From: Haliotis asinina
Lineage: Eukaryota; Mollusca; Gastropoda; Lepetellida; Haliotidae
Length of the DNA: 64,000 nucleotides
Assembly: GCF_037392515.1 (NCBI RefSeq)
Contig: NC_090292.1
Coordinates: 45,993,747-46,057,746, forward strand
Direction: 5' to 3'
In this document: piece by piece, positions 1 through 12,128 of the stretch
How positions within the stretch are numbered: position 1 is the stretch's first letter
Layout of the letters: the number at the start of each line of letters is the position of its first letter
Notes under the pieces: generated by a model
What the model was told of the DNA's origin: nothing
Databases searched by the model: none
Seen by the model: only the letters and a program-made list of their open reading frames with translations
Position numbers and translations under genes: made by a program

Positions 1-42
1 AGGAAAATTATATATGCTGCATTACATGTAAAGTCTGGACAT

Positions 43-318
43 GACCCGTGAAGGTCCTGGGGTAGAATAGGCCTTCAGCAACCCATGCTTGCCATAAAGG
101 GTGACTATTCTTGTCGTAAGAGGCGACTAACGCGATCGAGCGGACAGGCTCACTGACTTGGTTTACACACTTGATCGGTTTTCAATTGCGCAGATCAATG
201 CTCATGTTGTTGATCACTGGATTGTCTGGACCAGACTCGATTATTTACAGACCGCCACCATATAGCTGGAATATTGCTGAGTGAGGCGTAAAACTAAACT
301 CACACACTCACACACACT
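43..318 (+). mobile_element. SINE, family A, near full length
   Basis: The copy begins with ACCCGTGAAGGTCC and ends in the common tail GTAAAACTAAACTCAC plus CAC-rich sequence. At least eight related copies lie in this window in both orientations. It sits just upstream of the secreted-repeat gene. Confidence 0.8.
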
Positions 319-332
319 GTGGACATGACGTC

Positions 333-413
333 TCGTTTATTTACAGACCTCCACCATATAGCTGGAATATTGCTGAGTGCAGTGTAAAACTAAGTTCACG
401 CACTCACACACAC
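333..413 (+). mobile_element. SINE family A 3' tail fragment
   Basis: Only the part from TTTATTTACAGACC to the CACTCACAC tail is present. It duplicates the end of the preceding SINE and is followed by the unique leader of the 494 gene. The same SINE-to-leader junction recurs near 13.97 kb. Confidence 0.7.
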
Positions 414-493
414 TGTGGACATGACGTCAAGTTGCCAAATACTTTTTGCATGGGTCTGTAGCTTTAGTGTGGCCTAATATTACTGACAAAACT

Positions 494-2518
494 ATGATTA
501 TTTCCCAGGGAGTGTGGGTGTTCCTGGCCCTAGTTGGCCTGGTGGTGGCACCAACATTAATTTCCAGTGGGCAAGGAACAATAACTGTGGTGCAGAAACC
601 AGGAGACAAGGTTCTGGATGAGTATGACGTCTTCACGATACATATGCTTATGAGTCGCAGTCTAGAAAGTCTGGAACAGCATATCTCACACGACTGGTCC
701 TATATCCCCAATCATGAAGGAGCATCATCATCGCTACTGACACTTCAGAGAAAACTTGAGGAACAGGATGTTTTGGAAACACTGATTGTACTTGACACAC
801 TACCCGAGTTGCTGGATGATGACCTCATCTGGAGGGCTGTGTTAAAGGCGTGGACTACACTAGAAGATGAAGAAGAATTACTGGAAACTCACTTTGGAAA
901 GAAAACCTCACAAAACAAACATGTTGTACTGACAAAAGGTGCTTTTCAAAGCTTTCTGACTCAACTTAGAGGTGAACCATCTGAAAGTGATGAGGTTCAA
1001 ACTTCAGCAAGCAAACTGGTCATTATGGATGGTGAACCACAACTTCTGAAGCTTCAAGAATTACGAGTTCTGTTTGAAGCTTATGTGCAAACCACTTTGC
1101 TGTACCAAGAACAACAGAGTAAGCAAAAACCTCCAGGAAGGTCAAGCAGAAAATCTGGGTCACATATCAGAGAAGCAGCAGCTACAGATAGCAAGGTTGT
1201 ATTGACAAAAGATGCATTCCGCTGCCTTCTGAAACAGGTAAAACTTGACACATTGCAGGATGAAGATCATGAGTCATCTCGTAGTGTAGATCAGGAAGTA
1301 TCTGCAAGCAAAGTAGCTGTATCTGAAGGCCGAAATACATCACCTCTCATGCTCCAGAAAGAGTTCCTCATTAAACTGGTATCGCAAACTATGAGCACAA
1401 TTTACAGTCAGTCAGCATTGCAGGACCAGCTGAAGTTCCTTGGTGAATTACTGGACTACGACTTACTTGAGAGTCTAGAAGAGCCAGAGTCACCCAGCAA
1501 ATTAATTACCCCCTTGATGTACCAAAGAGCGTTCTTCAGTAAAGAGTTATTGCAAACAGTGAACACCGTTTATGGAGAGTTGGGATTGCAAGAAAAACTG
1601 AAGATGTGGGATGCAATTCTGGACTTGGCATTTCAGGAGCATCTTGAAAAGACAGATTCACCCAGCAAACTAATTAGCCCCATGATGTTCCTCTCTAAAA
1701 TACTATTGCCAACAATGAGTACACTTTATGGAGAGTCAGGACTGCATGGCCAGGTGAAGTTCCAAGGTGGAGAACTGAACCAGAACTTACCAGAGAGTGT
1801 AGAAGAGACAGAGCCACTAAACAAACTAATTACCCCGGTGATGCATCAAAGAGAGTTCCTCAGTAAAGAACTATTTCAGATAATGAGCAAACGTTATGGA
1901 GAGTCAGGATTACTGGACCAGTTGAAGTTCCTTGAGAGAGTGGACTTGGCATCACAGGACCATCTAGAAATGATGGCTTCACCCAGCAAATTAATTACAC
2001 CTTTGATGCACCAAAGAGACATGTTCAGCAAAATACTATTGCAAACAATGAACACACTTTATGGCGAGTCAGGATTACAGGACCAACTGAAGTTCCTTGA
2101 GAGAGTGGACTTGGCGTCACAGGAGCATCTAGAAATGATAGCTTCACCTAGCAAATTAATTACCCCTGTGATGCACCAAAGAGACATGTTCAGCAAAATA
2201 CTATTGCAAACAATGAACACACTCTATGGAGAGTCAGGATTGCAGGACCAACTGAAGTTCCTTGAGAGAGTGGACTTGGCGTCACAGGAGCATCTAGAAA
2301 TGATAGCTTCACCCAGCAAATTAATTACCCCTGTGATGCACCAAAGAGAGGTCTTCAGCAAAATACTGTCGCAAACAATGAACACACTCTATGGAGAGTC
2401 AGGATTACAGGACCAACTGAAGATGTGGGATGGAGAGGTAGATGAGACAAAATACACAGTTGCAGCTTCATCTCAGATCTCCGATGGTCTGAAGCAAGAT
2501 GCCTGGTTGAGTCAAGAG
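494..2518 (+). CDS. First exon of an unrecognised secreted protein with seven 55-aa repeats
   Basis: I do not recognise the family. The ATG at 494 opens 675 codons. Residues 1 to about 28 form a signal peptide (MIISQG followed by a Val/Leu/Ala-rich core), so the product is probably secreted or enters the ER. Residues about 150-280 hold two related segments with the motif VVLTK(G/D)AF. From about residue 280 to 655 there are seven tandem repeats of about 55 residues, recognisable by SPSKLITP, YGESGLQDQLK and a Glu-rich end. Neighbouring repeats 4 to 6 are spaced exactly 165 bp in DNA and are almost identical, so the expansion is recent. The frame stays open to 2563, but CAAGAG followed by GTAAGT at 2519 is a consensus splice donor, so the exon most likely ends at 2518 in phase 0. 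Later exons were not identified. The open frame extends upstream of 494 without another ATG. Confidence 0.7.
1338..2450 (+). repeat. Coding tandem repeat, 165 bp period, about 7 units
   Basis: Units encode the 55-residue repeat. The landmark CTTGAGAGAGTGGACTTGG occurs at 1931, 2096 and 2261, giving an exact 165 bp period. The first units are more diverged and some differ in length. Confidence 0.85.
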
Positions 2519-3615
2519 GTAAGTCTTCTCATTTATCCATTGAAATTCAAACATTTCCTTTAGAAATAGTGGTAAAATAAAGAACAAAGAATTCACGAAT
2601 GTTCACCTTAATACTGATAGTTTGAAACAATATCATAAGTCAAATGAAAAATAATTACACTTTTTCTCTTAAATCTCCAAATGAGGATTGAAGTAATAGG
2701 GGTTTTGGTCAACTAATCCACAGGGCAAGCATTGGACAAGACAATGTCGTCGTGATCAAACTGTGAAATATATTTGAGATTACACTATCCTGGTAAAGAA
2801 CAGATTCTCGTACTTTTCTTGGGTTGAGTCCCATCCGGGATGATTAGTGACTGCCTGTGTTAACAAACAGCACAACAGCTTGCTTTACTTGCTTCTTTTC
2901 GCATTTGACCCAATTAAACTGGCTTGAGATTTTAGAATTCATACCAGATAAACCTGAAATTGTGTGTTTGGATCAACTAATCTGAATGTTGGAACTTAAA
3001 AGTGGCAACCGCTTCCCCACAAACTGGAATAACCTAATCCATATTCTCTGATTACATGGGTACAATATGTGAAGCCCATGTTGTTGAGCAAATATTTGTA
3101 CCTGAATATTCATCAAATTTAATGGTTAGTTGACTTCATTCAAGTGTGTTATACTAAACTAACAAAATTTTGATTAATTCTGATTTTTAATCCTTTTAAT
3201 TGATTTTCTATTATTTCCAATTGTGAGAACACCACTATGGCCAGGGCACACAATGTTATCCCAATTATTATTTGATTTCCTGCAGGCAAGAAGGGAGAAT
3301 ACTGTGCTCAAGTCAAGTGCCTGTAAGTACTGCAGAGATCTCTGTTCAGTGTGAGTTAGTGAGTATGTCAAACTTTTATGTTACTTCACCAATATTTCAA
3401 CCATATCCTGACAACAAAACGTTATGATGCATTAACAGTTTTTTTAGATGCTGTCAGCAATTAGGTTATCATAGTTTAATTAAAACTAGTATGATATCAA
3501 CCTATGAAAGTCTTACTCAGTGTGTTTAGTACTGACAATCCCTCTCGCTCACACAGTAAGATGGTGTCAATCATGATAGTCTAGTTAGATTCTGGCCTAA
3601 GCAAACCTTGTCTTG

Positions 3616-3771
3616 TAGTAAACAGAATAGGGGTATGGGACCGGAAAGCAAAATCGCTATAGGGATTTCCAAAAGGAAGACGTACAGTTGCATTTGAGCA
3701 AATCTTAGAGACACTCAAATACAGCTGTACTTCTTCTTTCTTTTAATCCCATACCCCCATTCTGTTTACTA
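3616..3771. mobile_element. Small foldback MITE, 156 bp
   Basis: The ends are inverted repeats: TAGTAAACAGAATAGGGGTA at the left pairs with the right end that finishes CATTCTGTTTACTA. Inner segments also pair (GTACAGTTGCATTTGAG with CTCAAATACAGCTGTAC), so most of the element can fold into one hairpin. It has no coding capacity. Confidence 0.65.
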
Positions 3772-4332
3772 TGTGCCCCAGTGACATACTAGCCTGTGGA
3801 ATATGCAATCAGGAATAAGAATAAGGAATAAATATCAAAAGCAGCATGCCATGCCACCATGTCTTTTAAGATATGCTTTTTGTGCCAAGGAAGGGCATCC
3901 ACTGAGTAGGTGTTGGACAGTCTCTTTAAATTCATTGCATAATCAACATTTCATGTTAACATTTTGATTAAGAATCAAATTCTGATGATTACGAGTGGGA
4001 AGTGACTGGTCTTGACCAACAAACAGCCCTGAACCCTCAGTCTCACATTTGAGACCAGCTGACTTCATCTAGACGAAGGAGTCGGTTAGATGCTGTTCTG
4101 TTCAACACACTGCATGTACACACGATGCAGTTTAAAATGCTAAACCAATTGTTGACAACACAATGTACAAAGATGCTGTAGATTTATAGGATCTAAAGGT
4201 TTTATCACCATACTATTTTGGGACCATTGGGACTTGCTGGACATTTGCTTCCAGCAAGACTGTAACTAGCATAGACTGTAACTGGATTAACACTTCTGGA
4301 TTTACACATGCAAATGCTCTCAAACACATACA

Positions 4333-4447
4333 TAATGCACACACACACACATACATAATGCACACACACATACATAATGCACACACACATACATAATGCA
4401 CACACACACATACATAATGCACACACACACACATACATAATGCACAC
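4333..4447. repeat. Microsatellite/minisatellite (ACACACATACATAATGC)n
   Basis: About six units of 18 to 22 bp with variable AC runs. Long ORFs read through it on the minus strand are artefacts of the repeat. Confidence 0.9.
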
Positions 4448-4571
4448 ACTCATGGATTTACACATCAACATATACATGTACATTCACAAATCTGTGAAGA
4501 ATTTAGTTAGAACTGGTAGCAATCCACAGTAGTTGTAACAAACAGGATCAGTCCGTCAAAGTTGAAGACTT

Positions 4572-4700
4572 GTTGATGCATGTCATAGTATCCCAATCAT
4601 GCAGATTGATGCTCATGATGTCAGCCACTGGATTGTCTGATCCAGACTCCATCATTTACAGCCGTCCAACATATAGCTGGAATTTTGCTGAGGGCGTCAT
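4572..4700 (+). mobile_element. SINE family A fragment, diverged
   Basis: It matches the middle and 3' parts of family A (GCTCATGATGTCAGCCACTGG, then CATATAGCTGGAATTTTGCTG) with many changes. The usual CTCACTCACT tail is lost. Confidence 0.6.
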
Positions 4701-5199
4701 TATGACAAACAAAGAGACAAAGATAATCATATGCACACATACTCTTACAGACCCAAATCAAGTCCACAGCCACAAACAATCCACCATTTAAATTCAAATC
4801 TTGCTCATTTGAAATGTGCTGTATCCTCAAGGGGGTGTGAAGTAAGTGCATCAAATGTATTGCAAATAGCCATGGTCCCTTTTTTCTGATCTTCCTTTAG
4901 CTTTGGTGATCTGTAGACTGTTTTTTTTATTGTATTGTCTTCTATTGTTAAAATGTTTTAGAATACTCATACTCCAGCCATTGTTTATATTGTGTTGTCC
5001 GTCAAAGAGGTTTAATTTTAATGGTCCATGCTAGTTTTGATTATCTTCTTAGATGATCTAGTTATTTTACAGTCCTTTATCAACTAATTGCTTTAATTAA
5101 CTTTCTCTGTTATCTGTTTAATGAATTGTGTTAGTCACTGTTATGTTAGCTCATTAATTTGAAATATATATCTGTTTTCAGTTCTCTCCATCTGAAGTT

Positions 5200-5330
5200 A
5201 TAAAGAAACCACAGACATACACGCACATACACACAAATGTGCACACACACGTGCACTCATACACACGCACACACATGCCCACATGTCCACACACAGGTGC
5301 GTGCCTAAACGTACACACACACACACCATA
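5200..5330. repeat. CA-rich microsatellite
   Basis: Irregular ACACAC/ACACGC repeats with no gene content. Confidence 0.8.
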
Positions 5331-5378
5331 ATGTGAATTCACATCAACTCACATGTTATGTTTTTTGTTTATTTCCAG

Positions 5379-5977
5379 CTCCATCCAGCTGTATGTATAA
5401 AGAGACCCTACAAGTCGTGCAGCTGTATACAGACTCGTGTTACAAGAGGTCGGGCAGCTTCACACAACGGATGGCAGGTTTAGGGGGATTGTGGTATGAC
5501 AAACTGAAGTATCATGTATTCAGTACTGCATATTCAAACCCCCACAAACTACATAATAACGACCTAGAAATGTTAGCCATTTGGGTTGCTTTAAAACTAC
5601 ATGGTAGAGGTTGGCAAGGTATGAATGTTGAAGCATATTGCGATAATGAGTCGACAGTTAAGTTGCTAAATGCATATTGTGACGGATCGTCTTTAAATTT
5701 GTTAAAATGTAAGACTAAGAGTCGAAAACAGAGGAGCAGTAAAATTCAAATGTTTATTATTAATAAGATTAATGAAGAAGTATGTAAGTATAAATTTAGT
5801 TTATCTACTATCCAAATTGGTGGAAAACAAAATTGTCGAGCTGATATGTTGTCAAGACGTGGAATTGAAGAGTTTTCATCTCATCTCCCTAGTGGTACAG
5901 GATTTTGTGAATATGATGTTGTGGCTGAACTAAATTCCTTTGATCGAGATCTAGAAAGCTGGATGAAAACATTTTAA
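5379..5977 (+). CDS. RNase H-like ORF, probably retroelement-derived
   Basis: The frame is open from before 5333 to the TAA at 5975-5977. A good splice acceptor (TTTATTTCCAG) ends at 5378, so the coding part may start as an exon at 5379 in phase 1. The protein shows an RNase H-like order of acidic residues: YTDS, then LEMLAIWVALK, YCDNESTV and finally CRADMLSR. This resembles the RNase H of DIRS-like and other reverse-transcribing elements. I see no reverse transcriptase or recombinase next to it, so it is a lone remnant or an exapted domain. The phase does not match the phase-0 donor at 2519, so it is not simply the next exon of that gene. The 3' flank is a minisatellite. Confidence 0.5.
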
Positions 5978-5984
5978 TGAGGTA

Positions 5985-6515
5985 TGTGGGTGGATGGATG
6001 TGTTCAGATAGATATGCCTGAATGGATGATGGATTGACAGATGTGTTCAACTGGATTTTCATGAAGGATGGATTGATGGTGTGTTCAGATGAATATTCAT
6101 GAATGGATGGATTGACAGATGTGTTCAGATAGATGTGCATGAATGGATGATGGATTGACAGATGTGCATGAAGGGGGTGATGGATTGACAGATGGATATG
6201 CATGAATGATTGACAGATGTGCATGAATGGATGGATTGGCAGGTTTGTTCAGATGGATGTACATGAATGAATGATGGATTGACAGATGATATGAATGGAT
6301 GATGGATTGACAGATGGATATGCATGAATGGATGATGGATTGACAGATGGATATGAATGGATGATGGATTGACAGATGGATATGCATGAATGAATGATGG
6401 ATTGACAGATGGATATGAATGGATGATGGATTGACAGATGGATATGCATGAATGGATGATGGATTGACATGTGTTCAGATGGATGTGAACGAATGGATGA
6501 GCAGATGTGCACAAA
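5985..6515. repeat. Minisatellite based on GGATGATGGATTGACAGATG
   Basis: Tandem units of roughly 24 to 38 bp combine ATGGATTGACAGATG, GGATATGCATGA and GTTCAGAT. Minus-strand ORFs of 87 to 129 codons (His/Pro/Ser/Ile-rich) are repeat artefacts and are not called as genes. Confidence 0.9.
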
Positions 6516-6597
6516 CAGAAGAATGTTTAGATAGATTTGATTGCACAGATGGATGAATGTGGATGGGTGAATAATGCAGCACTATTCCAGCTTCAGG

Positions 6598-6818
6598 TGA
6601 GTAAGTAGGTTTGGTTTTACACCACACATTTTACGCAATATTCCAGCTATATGGCAGCAATCTGTAAATAATCAAGTCTGGACCAGACAGTCCAGTGATC
6701 AACAGCATGAGCATCAATCTGTGAAACTGGGAAACAATGACATGTGCCACCAAAGTCAGCGGGCCTGGCCACCTGATCCTGTTTGTCACCTCTTACGACA
6801 ACCATGGATTACTGAATG
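6598..6818 (-). mobile_element. SINE family A, reverse orientation
   Basis: Starts with the reversed tail (GAGTAAGTAGGTTTGGTTTTAC), then CAATATTCCAGCTATATGG, and ends near CATGGATTACTGAA. It is diverged from the full-length copies. Confidence 0.75.
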
Positions 6819-6829
6819 GGTTTATTTAA

Positions 6830-9000
6830 GCTACGGTGTATTGAGTTGGTGAATTAGTGAGTGGGTGGGTGTATAATTTTTCAGTCGATGGATGAATTGT
6901 TTGTGAGTGTGTATATGGTGTAGCTGAGTCAAGTTCAGGTGTGTGTGTGGCTGGTGAGTTAGTAGATAAGTTGTTTGTTAGTTGATGGGTATATTGTTTA
7001 TGAGTTGTTGTTTACGAGTGGGTTGGTATGTGGGGACAGAATGGATGAATTGCTCTATGATTTCTTGAAAGTAATTTTGAAATAAGGTTTACAAATATCA
7101 TTAGTAGCATATATGGACTTATAGTTTCCTTTTTCAAAATGGAAACATGCATTTATCTTTCATCTGAATATTTACTTGAATCCTAGCTGAGAGCAGCATT
7201 AAACAACAAACAATCAATTTTCCACCTTTTATGACATCATAATTATGAAAGAATAAATCAACATGGTATTTGATGTTAATGTTGAGTGGACTATTTATTG
7301 AGAATTGATAAATAGCAAAGAAAGATAACTTTATTATCATTATGAAAATAAATTTGCTCTTTTCTCATGATTCTGGATAAGCCCTTAAACATTCTATACA
7401 TAAAATATTGCATAGCATACCCAATCATGACTATCCTTAAAAACAAATTCCTTTTTGTGTAAAGAGTGAAGAGGATAAGCATGTTCTGCCCTACCTGTAG
7501 CACTCGCAGTGGGCAAGCTGGCTAAATCCAGCTAGGTTGTAGTGTCGGGATCTAGCCCACCTGTGACCAGGTGTGAAAACCTTGGAGTCAACTTTGTGTG
7601 CAGACTCTCTCCATGTTGTCACAACCCCTAGTGTGCAGTACACAACCCTGTGCACTTAAAAGAACCCACAAATCCGTTGGTATATGTCCAGATGGTGGCC
7701 ACATGAACACGTGCATACACCTAGTTGCGGATACAGCAACATGCAGTAAACTTGGACAAAGTACTGTGACTATGTGTCCCAGTCTGCCCAGCTGTGAACT
7801 GGGTACCTCATGATAATACAATGTGATGCTGAGACCAGACATCCAGTGATTGAGGGAAAACAAATACCAGCACTTTGAGCAAGCAATAGTTGCATGGATA
7901 GGAGTGCTATGTTATGATATGGATCTCGGGTCCAAGTGAGGGTACCAGTGAGCTCCCTTATCTAACTGGCGTGCTGGTTTGCTCGGGGGAATTAACTCAG
8001 CAAAGAGTCCGAAGTCACAAGAAGCTAATTACAATTTTATTTACAAGAGATGGAGTAACAAGGGTGGCCACAGAGAGTCGGTACAACCTCTGGGCTGAGG
8101 GCTAGAGCTGACCTGTGTTGGGAGTCTAAACCCTACTGATGGACAAATGAAGTTGGAGACTATTTAACTACAATTTAAACAATACAAAGATTCTGATTTG
8201 CTGACTGATACAAAAATGGGTGTAACCTACAATAGCCAATGAAATACAGAATAAACAAAATGGTGTGTGTCCTACCATTACAACTTCAGTGACCAGACAG
8301 GGGGAGTACTTAATCTTTTAATCCTATTCTAAGTGGCATTAATCTTGTTGGCACATTTACTGGATGCTTGATTGCTTACTCTGGGCTGGATCTTTAACGA
8401 CCCTTAACTGGTGTTAGCATAATGTTATTTTACTGTAGGTGATGGCATGTGTACCTCATCAAAGCAGTTTATTAACCTGTCTAGACATAACCCTTGTCTT
8501 AGTGAATGGTTTGTCTTACAGTGGTGTTCTGATTACCTCAGGCTAGGATTTTAACTGTGAAATTGTGTGGTCATAACTTATACCTTTTTCAATAGAATTT
8601 CTGTGAGATAAGCTTTACTACTTTTGAGAGGAGTCTTGTCTAAGCTATTACTGATACATGATGAAACTAATATTCTATATTCATATTTTCCTAATATTTG
8701 AATGCTAATATATTGCTTGTACTGGTTACAATTTATAATGAATTTTGGTATGAATTATCATTTCATGATAGCTATATGAATACCCTATAAGACAGGATAA
8801 GATTTACAAAATTTGTCATAAATGGAAGCATTTTCTTGCCTGCCACAAGACAGTGGCTGTAAACAAACCAGACAAGGGATTCATGAACTGGAAAATCCAG
8901 TTAGATATTTGGAATTACACCAGTAACAAATGAATGGTACCAGTGGTGACTTTTTGAATAAAAGATACTAAAACTGACAATGTTTTGTGAAGTTTATATA
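6830..9000. other. Non-coding interval with one probable dispersed repeat
   Basis: No gene was recognised. The stretch at about 7500-7810 (GCACTTAAAAGAACCCAC and neighbours) looks like a dispersed repeat, but no second copy is present here to prove it. A GC-richer block at about 7915-8150 is unassigned. The rest is AT-rich. Confidence 0.4.
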
Positions 9001-9001
9001 G

Positions 9002-9135
9002 CATGGCACGGAGTCATCCCACAGGTGACATCCATATCTTATAAGACAGCCAACAGGGTTAAACTCAGCTGATATGGAAAACATGTCAGACTTTTGATCA
9101 GAAGGTCTATGGTTCGAATCCAGAAATTTTATGGT
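9002..9135 (+). mobile_element. tRNA-like SINE fragment, family C
   Basis: GGAGTCATCCCACAGGTGAC is followed by a B-box-like GGTTCGAATCC. A second copy with the same order lies at 11373-11510. The shared order suggests a SINE family different from A and B. Confidence 0.45.
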
Positions 9136-9575
9136 CACTGCTTTGGCACCTGAAATGGTACTGAGCAAATTCATGTTAAATCTGAGCAAATGACGTCTCA
9201 GAACTTTGTTGTGTGGCCCAGAACTTGCATGGAGTTCACAGGTTTGTAGCAGGGCATTTAGTCATCCCATAGATGACGCCCTTTCCATGTGCGCATGAGC
9301 ATCGATCTGTCCATGGCTTACTGAAGATCAGTATTCTGACCTGAATATTCAAGAACAAGAAGGGAAAGATGAGGATCTGCATGTAGTGAATGAAGTTGTA
9401 GTGTTGGTGCCCACAGAGCCCCTTTCATGACTTGTTTCCTTGAGACTTCCTCCATAAGTGACTGTAAGCTTGGCACCTGACCACTTATAACTCCTGACAA
9501 GTTAATGGTTGCTTCAAACAAAGTGAAGGTAGTCATGTACCCCACAAGGTTATGGCAGACTTGCTATACACCAGG

Positions 9576-10005
9576 TCAAGGTAGTCCTGCAGCATGCAAG
9601 GTGATGGTAGTTTTGCCAACCAAAAGGTCAAGGTAGTCTTGCTACCCACATATGCAAGATCGTCCTGCCTCCATAACGGTCAAGTTAGTCTTGCTACTCA
9701 CATATTCAACATCGCCTTGCCACAATAAAGGTCAAGGTAGTCTTGGTACCCACATTATCACGATAGTCGTACCACAAGAAAGGTCAAGGCTGGCTAGCCA
9801 CTCACATATTCCTGTTAGTCTTGCCACACACAAGGTCAGTGTAGCTTGCCACTCATATATTCGAGTTAGTCTTGCCACACACAAGGTCAAGGTAGGCTTG
9901 CCACTCACATATTCAAGATAATCGTACCACAATAAAGGTCAATGTAGGCTTCCCACTCACATATTCGAGTTAGTCTTGCCACACACAAAGTCTAGGTAGT
10001 CTTGT
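9576..10005. repeat. Minisatellite, about 52 bp period, 8 units
   Basis: Units begin with AAGGTCAAGGTAGTCTTGCC and continue with ACTCACATATTC. The copies are diverged by substitutions and small indels. Confidence 0.85.
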
Positions 10006-10317
10006 GCAACAAGCTCTGAAATATGCAACATGAAGCAGTAAAGTGCATCGAAGTGCAACATATAGCAGTGAACGAAATGCAACGTGTAACAGTAGAGCAA
10101 ACGGAACGAGAAGCATAGCGCCTCACAGGCTGCTTTGGTTAGTAATAATAATAAGATCTGGGTTATCCGGGGTAAAAATAATCAAATTCTGATTACAGTG
10201 TCCAGGGGGCAGATAGATACTTGGCGCCATATAAGAGAATTATTATTTTAAAATCAAAATCAAATCAATAATACTTGATTACACTTGTGTTTACACTTCA
10301 GCAAGCATGGATTTCAA

Positions 10318-10402
10318 ATTGTCATCTTGTGTCATCAGGTGTCATCTTGTGTCATCAGGTGTCATCAGGTGTCATCTTGTGTCATCAGGTGTCATCAGGA
10401 TG
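10318..10402. repeat. 10-bp minisatellite (GTCATCAGGT / GTCATCTTGT)
   Basis: About eight alternating decamers in a row. Confidence 0.9.
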
Positions 10403-10474
10403 TGTGAGTGAGTTAAAATTCAAAGTCGCGTTAGCTATATTTCAGCCATGCTGTGACTGGAACAAGTTCTGTTA

Positions 10475-10655
10475 TTGCTGCATCTTTAAAAACGTCACCG
10501 AGGGACAGTATAACAGAGGGCTGTACATCACCACTAAGACAGGTGACATCACTAAGCCTGGGGCCATGTGGACTAACAGTACCTCTGCTTCCTTCAGGGA
10601 TCCCAAGTAGGATGTATACAGTTTCCTTACTTTCTGGTGAATAGCCCAAGTGCAG
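10475..10655 (-). CDS. Weak candidate for the last exon of the SLC6 transporter
   Basis: The exon-13 donor at 11960 is phase 0, and the transporter still needs a short cytoplasmic C-terminus. On the minus strand an acceptor-like sequence ending CACCAG is followed by a frame beginning KVRKLYTSYLG that stays open for about 50 codons. A basic KVRKL start is plausible after TM12. The WGP motif common near SLC6 C-termini is absent and other frames are open too. This is a guess that transcript data would settle. Confidence 0.25.
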
Positions 10656-10802
10656 CCAGAGCTTACATTGAAACACATATTCTGCTGTTAAAACACACAC
10701 GAGGTGATAGAAGACTATCGTGACAAAATATCAAGATAGGAAAGGTGATGGATATCCTGACAAAATATCAAGATAGGAAAGGTCAAGATGTGTCTGTAAT
10801 GA

Positions 10803-11107
10803 TACAGTTTCCGATATGATGAGTGGGCTGTTCCCTGCGATACATCTGGCCTCAGAAATCTGATGATGCTCTGTGAAATACGGTTTCCGATATGATGGAT
10901 GGACCGGTCGCCAGGATTCAGCTGGTCTCAGTGATTGGATGATTTTGTGTGACATACATCTCCCGATACGATAGGTGCGCCGGGCCCCAGGATTCAGCTG
11001 TTCTCCGTGATTGGATGATTTTGTGTGAAATACATCTCCCGATACGATAGTTGCGCCGGTCCCCAGGATTCAGCAGGCCTCAGGGATTTGATGATTCTCT
11101 GTGGAAC
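10803..11107. repeat. Tandem repeat, about 76 bp period, 4 units
   Basis: Each unit reads TTTCCGATATGAT or TCTCCCGATACGAT, then CCAGGATTCAGC, then GATTGGATGATTTTGTGTG. The two inner units are most alike. Confidence 0.85.
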
Positions 11108-11372
11108 ACAGGGAACTTCGTTTATCACAGACTGAACTGTTTTTCGTCTTGTAAGTGATACACATGAAAGGTAAAATTGTGGATGTCAACGGAGGAACGA
11201 GACATGTCCCTGTATGTTGATACGCCTTTATCAGGTGATTGTCACCTTTTATATATTTTTGGCGCGATTAGTGGTTGTGTGTTTTAGTGTAACCACAAGC
11301 CTAAAGTTAGTGGCTTCCCACTTTCGTTTCATTTACTAAATATACCATTTGATCTGTTACAATAATTAAAGG

Positions 11373-11510
11373 GCATGTAGGGGCGGAGTCATCCTGCAGA
11401 TGACATCAGTATCACATCAGCAGCTTGATCAGTTTAACCTCTTTCTTCATGCTCACATGGCGTGGGACTTCGGATTAGAAGGACCGTGGTTCGAATCCCA
11501 GCACAGGATC
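11373..11510 (+). mobile_element. tRNA-like SINE fragment, family C, second copy
   Basis: GGAGTCATCCTGCAGATGAC is followed by a head ending GGTTCGAATCCCA, with the same order as the copy at 9002. The B-box-like motif supports a tRNA-derived promoter. Confidence 0.45.
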
Positions 11511-11742
11511 TGTATACATTATCAACAATTTCCACATTGTTGAACATTCAGAAATACAACTAGCGTTCTTGCCGGGGTAGCAATTGCACTTCAAACGTAC
11601 ACGCGTTAAACTGTGTGGATGGCAAGGCATGCTTGTGATTTGTCCATTACGTTCATTTATCAATTACAGCACTTTGTGATAATGGAATTTATTTTCACAC
11701 TGGTTCTTGTGTATTTCCGATCTGGTGCATCTATATCTACAG

Positions 11743-11902
11743 CGGCGGGGTAGCCTTGTGGTTAACGCGCTGATGTTTCTCAATGAAATACGACCAATAT
11801 GACCCAAGACCCGGTTCGATTCCTCTCAGTGTGTGAAGCTCGTCTTTGGTGTCCGCCGCCTTGCTGTTGCTGGGATAATGGTAAAGGCGGCGGTTATAGC
11901 TC
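11743..11902 (+). mobile_element. tRNA-derived SINE, family B, diverged
   Basis: The head GGGGTAGCCTTGTGGTTAA matches a tRNA A box and GGTTCGATTCC matches a B box. It is the same family as 43008-43173 but has a degenerate tail. Confidence 0.65.
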
Positions 11903-11960
11903 TTGTAATCTGATATTTTTCAGCAGGTCAACCATTAAAGATCACACGCAGATATATTAC

Positions 11961-12128
11961 CTGTAATATGGCGCCGTCCTCATTGTAAATGGTCACAAAC
12001 ATCATGACAACAACAGGGATGCACGGGATGATGGCGATGGACCAGCCGATGGAGGCAGCATAGTCAGGATACACATAGTTGCCATACGTCGGGGGCACAT
12101 ATTTTGTCAGAGTAGATATGAAAACAAT
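11961..12128 (-). CDS. SLC6 transporter exon 13 (TM11 end to TM12)
   Basis: 56 codons ending GAILQ, with [12 protein letters not shown] before TM12. Acceptor GTTTCAG, donor GTAATA. One more short exon is required. Confidence 0.92.

Larger units (their letters stand above)
2519..5180. other. Intron or intergenic DNA, no gene seen
   Basis: AT-rich sequence follows the donor at 2519. I see no convincing exon. It contains the foldback MITE at 3616, an AC-rich microsatellite near 4330 and a SINE fragment near 4572. Short ORFs here lack any recognisable protein signal. Confidence 0.5.

Noticed and set aside
446..493. Longer start (TTG at 446) for the secreted protein
   Set aside because: The ATG at 494 gives a clear signal peptide, and TTG is not a usual animal start.
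4205..4483. Overlapping minus-strand ORFs rich in Cys/Val/Met
   Set aside because: They are translations of the AC-rich microsatellite.
5889..6514. Four long minus-strand ORFs with HHP and SIH repeats
   Set aside because: All follow the GGATTGACAGATG minisatellite and change frame freely with it.
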